From positions 42,339-62,610 of the forward strand of contig JAMYWO010000241.1 in the NCBI GenBank assembly GCA_024220525.1: 20,272 nt of DNA, read 5' to 3'. Of this stretch, positions 18,661 through 20,272 are shown piece after piece; the stretch's first letter is position 1; the number at the start of each line of letters is the position of its first letter. The DNA is from Cochliopodium minus (Eukaryota > Discosea > Himatismenida > Cochliopodiidae). The translations under genes and the position numbers were made by a program. Below the pieces are notes generated by a model. The model was not told the origin of the DNA and ran no database searches. It saw only the letters and a list, made by a program, of their open reading frames with translations.

Positions 18661-20174
18661 TAAAAATAGAAATAAAAAAATATTAAAAAATAAAAATAGA
18701 AATAAAAAAATAAAAATAAAATAATTAAAATATAAAAAGAATAAAAACAAAAATTTTTAATACATTGTTGTGATTCAATAACCCATTAGAGTTATCGTCA
18801 CTGTCTATAACATATTGTCCGCAGATGTTTTTCAGAGGCTGGACCAAGAACCTGTCTGCGCATCTGAGAAGGTCCAAAGCGTGAGTCAAAGAAGGAATAT
18901 TTACATAATCAGAATAAAGATATTGCAAAAAAGACTTGAAAATTTCAGTATCTAAAAAAAAATTTTAAAATAAAAATTAATTTTTATTTTTTTTTTATTT
19001 TTATTTTTTATTTATTTTATTAGATTTTTTTTATTTTTAAAATTTTATTTTACCTATGTCATTTATTTCCATTACTTTAGTTCTTCCTTCTTTCATGCTG
19101 TTGCTGAAACAGAGAGCTAGAGTGTTGGAACGACTAAGGACGCAACAATGACAAAAAAATTCAGTTCCGTTAATTATAATCTTTACATCCGAAAATGATT
19201 CATTATTTACACATTTAAGTAAATCTTTTCTCAACTAAAAAAAATAAAGTGTAAAAAAAAAATTAGTGTAAAAAATATTTTTAAATGAATTAATGTTTAA
19301 AAAAATATTTTTCAATTCAAAACTAAGCCAAAATAATTAATTTGATAAAAAAAGTAAATTGAACAAGAAATTATTAAACATTTTTTTAAAAAAAAAATAA
19401 TATAAATAAAAAAATAAAATAAAAATATAATAAAAAATAAAATAATAAAAAAATTAAAAAATCAAAAATTTTTTTTAGAAAAATGTCAACAAAATCAAAA
19501 TATAAATAAATAAAAAAATATCATTCAAAAAAAAATTTTTACTTTTTGTGTCGAATTTTTTCTTTCTTTGTCATCAGATTTAATCAACAAAATCTCTTCA
19601 TTGTTATTTACGTTGGGAGAACCCAAATTAGTATTTATATTGTTGTTAGAGTTGCTCATGTTCGTTTTTGTTTTGAGCCTCAGAAGCTCTATGAGCAAGT
19701 CGTTGGGCAAAGAGGAGATTTGTTGCGTCATTGTTACTTCGTCGAAGTATTGGCTGATGAGATCTAGACAGAAAATTTTTATTTCGGAAATTTCTTTTTG
19801 GTGACATGATTTCAAAACTGATAAAACGTTCTCTTTTGTGATACTAATAAAAAAAAATAATAATTAAAAAATAATCTGTAAAAATAAAAAGTAAATAATC
19901 TAAAAAAATATGGAAAATTTTTTAAAAATAATTTCTATTAAATTAAAAAATAAATTAAATAATTTAAAAAATAAAAAAATATTCAAAGCATCATATTTTT
20001 TAAAATAATTTCCATTAAATTAAAAAATAAATTAAATAATTTAAAAATAAAAATAAAAAAATAAATAAAATATAAAAAATAAAAATCATTTTTCTTTCAC
20101 CTTGCTCTTATATTGGACAAAGAGAATGTCATAAATTTTTCTAGTTTGTATTTTTGTCCAACAAGGAAAATGTC
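18422..20174 (-). CDS. LZTR1-like BACK-BTB-BACK protein, C-terminal part (5' end beyond right edge)
   Basis: Exons on the minus strand are 20174-20101, 19843-19543, 19234-19054, 18951-18764 and 18601-18422, with phases 2,0,1,0 and 307 residues to the TAA stop. The first exon enters in phase 0 with FLVGQKYKLEKFMTFSLSNI, the segment that follows a BTB fold. A BACK domain continues (ITKENVLSVLK ... EIKIFCLDLISQYF) and ends in an Asn-rich linker. A second BTB follows (ESFSDVKIIINGTEFFCHCC, then FLQYLYSDYV and HALDLLRCADRF), then a second BACK (NNVLTILEIADQCSLLELRKV, then YVAKNF). BTB binds CUL3, and paired BTB-BACK modules are the C-terminal half of LZTR1. The gene has no N-terminus here, and the gene at 142-3681 has no C-terminus. 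Strand, phase and domain order fit them as one gene. Intron lengths (102-308 nt) also resemble that gene. Confidence 0.88.
18606..18720. repeat. (TAAAAA)n-type low-complexity repeat in last intron of BTB gene
   Basis: Imperfect five- to seven-base units of T followed by A runs, with occasional G (TAGAAA), fill most of the 162-nt intron 18602-18763. No other feature is visible there. Confidence 0.85.
19235..19542. other. BTB gene intron between BACK1 and BTB2 exons
   Basis: This 308-nt A/T-only intron separates the Asn-rich linker exon from the second BTB exon. On the minus strand it starts at GTAAAAATT and ends at TTTTTTTTAG|TTGAG. I see nothing else in it. Confidence 0.75.
19919..20062. repeat. 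Imperfect tandem duplication of about 60 bp, period 77
   Basis: A segment containing ATTAAATTAAAAAATAAATT occurs at about 19919-19980 and again at 19996-20062, with only a few differences (TTTCTATT versus TTTCCATT). Both copies are in the intron 19844-20100 of the BTB gene. Confidence 0.8.
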
Positions 20175-20210
20175 CTTTAATTAAAAAATAAATTGAAATA
20201 AAATTAAAAA

Positions 20211-20272
20211 TAAAAAATAAAAAATAAAAAATAAAAAATAAAAAATAAAAAATAAAAAATAAAAAATAAAAA
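20211..20272. repeat. (TAAAAAA)n heptamer microsatellite at right edge
   Basis: T residues recur every 7 bases from 20211 to 20267, each followed by six A where the sequence continues. The repeat lies in the intron upstream of the first BTB-gene exon. It is the same unit in the same orientation as at 1-73. Confidence 0.97.

Noticed and set aside
1-20272. CRISPR array, tRNA, rRNA or bacterial operon signals
   Set aside because: There are no regularly spaced repeats with unique spacers, no tRNA or rRNA consensus, and the spliceosomal introns rule out a bacterial source.
1-20272. Alternative genetic code
   Set aside because: TAA and TGA end complete genes at sensible positions, and no conserved block is interrupted by an in-frame stop once introns are placed.

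Overview
The window is nuclear DNA of a very AT-rich, intron-rich unicellular eukaryote. Reading frames are broken by many introns, mostly 44-220 nt long, with GTAAA-type donors and T-rich acceptors. Start codons sit behind runs of A. TAA and TGA are used as stops, with no sign of code reassignment. I placed about 50 introns by protein conservation and phase, and 33 of them are phase 1. The gene content (Kelch-BTB, RCC1 propellers, F-box, GLUG repeats, secreted RNase T2) suits a free-living amoeboid protist. An Anaeramoeba-like or other AT-rich amoeba is a low-confidence guess, not a result.

Layout, left to right. 142-3681 (-) encodes six Kelch blades and the start of a BTB domain, and runs off the left edge. 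3973-5686 (+) is a diverged RCC1-like propeller. 5695-5875 (+) is a reverse-transcriptase fragment that ends at the only ambiguous base, N5876. 5877-6486 (-) is an unidentified gene fragment with two frame breaks. 6636-8382 (-) is a clean seven-blade RCC1 propeller. 8900-10747 (+) is a protease-associated-domain seven-helix membrane protein with a +1 frame break in an A10 run. 10821-12904 (+) is a GLUG-repeat type I membrane protein. 13135-14488 (+) is an F-box protein fused to a multi-pass membrane region. 14692-16134 (+) is L-serine/threonine dehydratase. 16248-17235 (-) is a secreted RNase T2. 17604-18246 (+) is an EF-hand protein with two CxxC pairs. 18422-20174 (-) encodes BACK-BTB-BACK and runs in from the right edge.

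The main result is that the genes cut by the two edges look like one gene. Both are on the minus strand. The left one ends at a phase-0 donor inside BTB1, and the right one starts at a phase-0 acceptor just after BTB1. Both edges lie in the same 7-bp repeat (TAAAAAA)n. Joined, they give a 768-residue protein, Kelch6-BTB-BACK-BTB-BACK, which is the LZTR1 architecture (CUL3 adaptor for Ras-family GTPases). The sequence therefore behaves as a circle or a circular permutation. N5876, where two unrelated truncated fragments meet, is the best candidate for the real break or join. An extrachromosomal circle, a tandem array and an assembly artefact all remain possible.

No operon-like logic is visible; genes are closely packed, monocistronic-looking and on both strands. 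The two RCC1-type genes share a C-terminal motif (WSxNxHxxF ... P ... III) and look like paralogues. Other points are two GC-AG introns, and RCC1 blades that coincide with phase-1 exons.
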